A stretch of 6,213 nucleotides of DNA from Xanthobacteraceae bacterium (GTDB taxonomy: Bacteria; Pseudomonadota; Alphaproteobacteria; Rhizobiales; Xanthobacteraceae), in the NCBI GenBank assembly GCA_030037185.1, contig JASHRR010000399.1, positions 1 through 6,213 of the forward strand, given 5' to 3'. Both the position numbers and the translations under genes were made by a program. The notes under the pieces were generated by a model. That model searched no databases. It had not been told where the DNA came from and saw only the letters and a program-made list of their open reading frames with translations. Shown piece by piece: positions 5,771 to 6,213 of the stretch (position 1 is its first letter; every line of letters starts with the position of its first letter).

Positions 5771-6041
5771 CGTCGGCTGATGAATATTTGGCGGTCAACG
5801 AGAGGGGCTTCGTTTCTGCAGGTCGGCGGGGGGGGGGCGGCCGGTGCCGTGGTTGCTTGCCGGGGGAAGATGCGCTCGGTCATCAGGTCCGGAACTCTGA
5901 TCGTTGCCATTGCGCAAGAACAATGCCTTTTGGCCGGCGCCGACGAATACCCACGCGGTGGGAGGAATGGGGAGATTGAAACCGCAAGCGCCGTTTGAGT
6001 CGGCCGACCACCCCGCAACCGATGCGCAGGACTCGATCGGT
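5771..6041. other. Gene-poor stretch with a G10 run and a possible CBS-like scrap
   Basis: I find no convincing intact gene here. A run of ten G lies at 5828-5837 (ten C on the minus strand). On the minus strand an ATG at 5910 begins MATIRVPDLMTERIF, which resembles the first strand of many stand-alone CBS proteins (xxVxDLMTxxVF). The similarity stops after about 15 residues, the C-run follows, and the frame closes at 5767 inside the FixK-like box. There is no ribosome site. It may be a remnant of a CBS gene, or chance. Confidence 0.35.
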
Positions 6042-6069
6042 TTGATTATTAACGTGATCACCTTACTAT
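6042..6069 (+). promoter_or_regulatory. Plausible sigma-70 promoter for the GH1 gene
   Basis: TTGATT (6042-6047) and TACTAT (6064-6069) are separated by 16 nt and resemble a vegetative -35/-10 pair. They would start transcription near 6076, about 39 nt before the ATG at 6115. The fit is moderate. The surrounding AT-rich patch is unusual for this GC-rich window, which supports a promoter. Confidence 0.45.
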
Positions 6070-6114
6070 GGATCAAGCCACAATTCTGGTCGGTTCGCTA
6101 GGCGGAACAGCCTT

Positions 6115-6213
6115 ATGCCCGGATTGCCGATGACCTCAGCCCACTTTGCTCCGAGATCAGACGAAATAGCCGCACCGCGCGGCTTTGTCTGGGGCGTCTC
6201 CACATCGAGCTAT
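6115..6213 (+). CDS. GH1 beta-glucosidase, N-terminal fragment (runs off right edge)
   Basis: A plus-strand frame of 33 codons is open to the window edge. Its last visible residues, GFVWGVSTSSY at 23-33, match the N-terminal strand of glycoside hydrolase family 1 enzymes (FxWGxATSxYQxEG), where the next residues include the sugar-binding Gln. Family members cleave beta-linked glucosides or galactosides with two catalytic glutamates, both beyond this window. The start could be ATG 6115 (GGCGGA lies about 8 nt upstream) or ATG 6130, which would shorten the tail before the domain by five residues. I prefer 6115 weakly. The gene is divergent from hsp20 and appears to have its own promoter. No signal peptide is seen, so a cytoplasmic enzyme is likely. 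Only the start is visible, so integrity of the full gene is unknown. Confidence 0.75.
   Translation, partial: MPGLPMTSAHFAPRSDEIAAPRGFVWGVSTSSY

Noticed and set aside
5904..5917. TTGCCATTGCGCAA as a third FixK-like site
   Set aside because: It fits only the loosest form TTGC-N6-GCAA, and no clear gene start lies at a suitable distance.
6066..6203. 45-codon minus-strand frame with GTG start
   Set aside because: It is antisense to the GH1 start and its promoter, is closed by an in-frame TAG immediately upstream, and lacks a ribosome site.
1..6213. tRNA, rRNA, CRISPR array, insertion sequence or attachment site
   Set aside because: I saw no cloverleaf sequence, no spaced identical repeats, no transposase motif and no terminal inverted repeats.

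Overview
The window looks like chromosomal DNA of a high-GC alphaproteobacterium, most likely of the Bradyrhizobium/Rhodopseudomonas type (Hyphomicrobiales). This rests on strongly GC-biased codon use, FNR/FixK-type sites of the form TTGA-N6-TCAA, and a clustered set of a universal stress protein, a small heat shock protein, a CBS-BON protein and a PHA synthase paralogue. The genus is inferred by style, not proven.

Layout, left to right. (1) Positions 1-521, minus strand: N-terminal 173 codons of an unrecognised helical, Ala-rich protein that runs off the left edge. A short intergenic stretch with an 11-bp direct repeat lies upstream of it. (2) 669-1493, minus: tandem-domain universal stress protein, with an FNR/FixK-like box about 100 bp upstream of its start. 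(3) 1506-2248: no intact gene. It contains the plus-strand relic of the C-terminus of an MgtA/MgtB-type Mg2+ P-type ATPase, broken by at least three frame changes. (4) 2249-4108 and 4167-4841, minus: a PHA synthase-like alpha/beta hydrolase preceded 58 bp upstream by a CBS-CBS-BON protein, probably one operon. A possible 43-aa ORF lies just upstream of that pair. (5) 5103-5124: hairpin terminator of the next gene, hsp20 (5151-5690, minus), which has a perfect TTGAT-N4-ATCAA box 67 bp upstream of its start. (6) 5771-6041: gene-free, with a run of ten G and a possible CBS-like N-terminal scrap. (7) 6115-6213, plus: the first 33 codons of a GH1 beta-glucosidase running off the right edge, with a plausible sigma-70 promoter.

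Taken together, this is a low-oxygen/stress-survival island. An FNR/FixK-family regulator would switch on protein protection (Hsp20), adenylate sensing (USP, CBS-BON) and carbon/reductant storage (PHA synthase) when oxygen falls. The individual families are known, and I see no wholly new system. The most noteworthy points are the paired FixK-like boxes, the decayed Mg2+ ATPase, the stress-linked PHA synthase operon, and two minor candidates: the 43-aa ORF and the repeat upstream of the left-edge gene.
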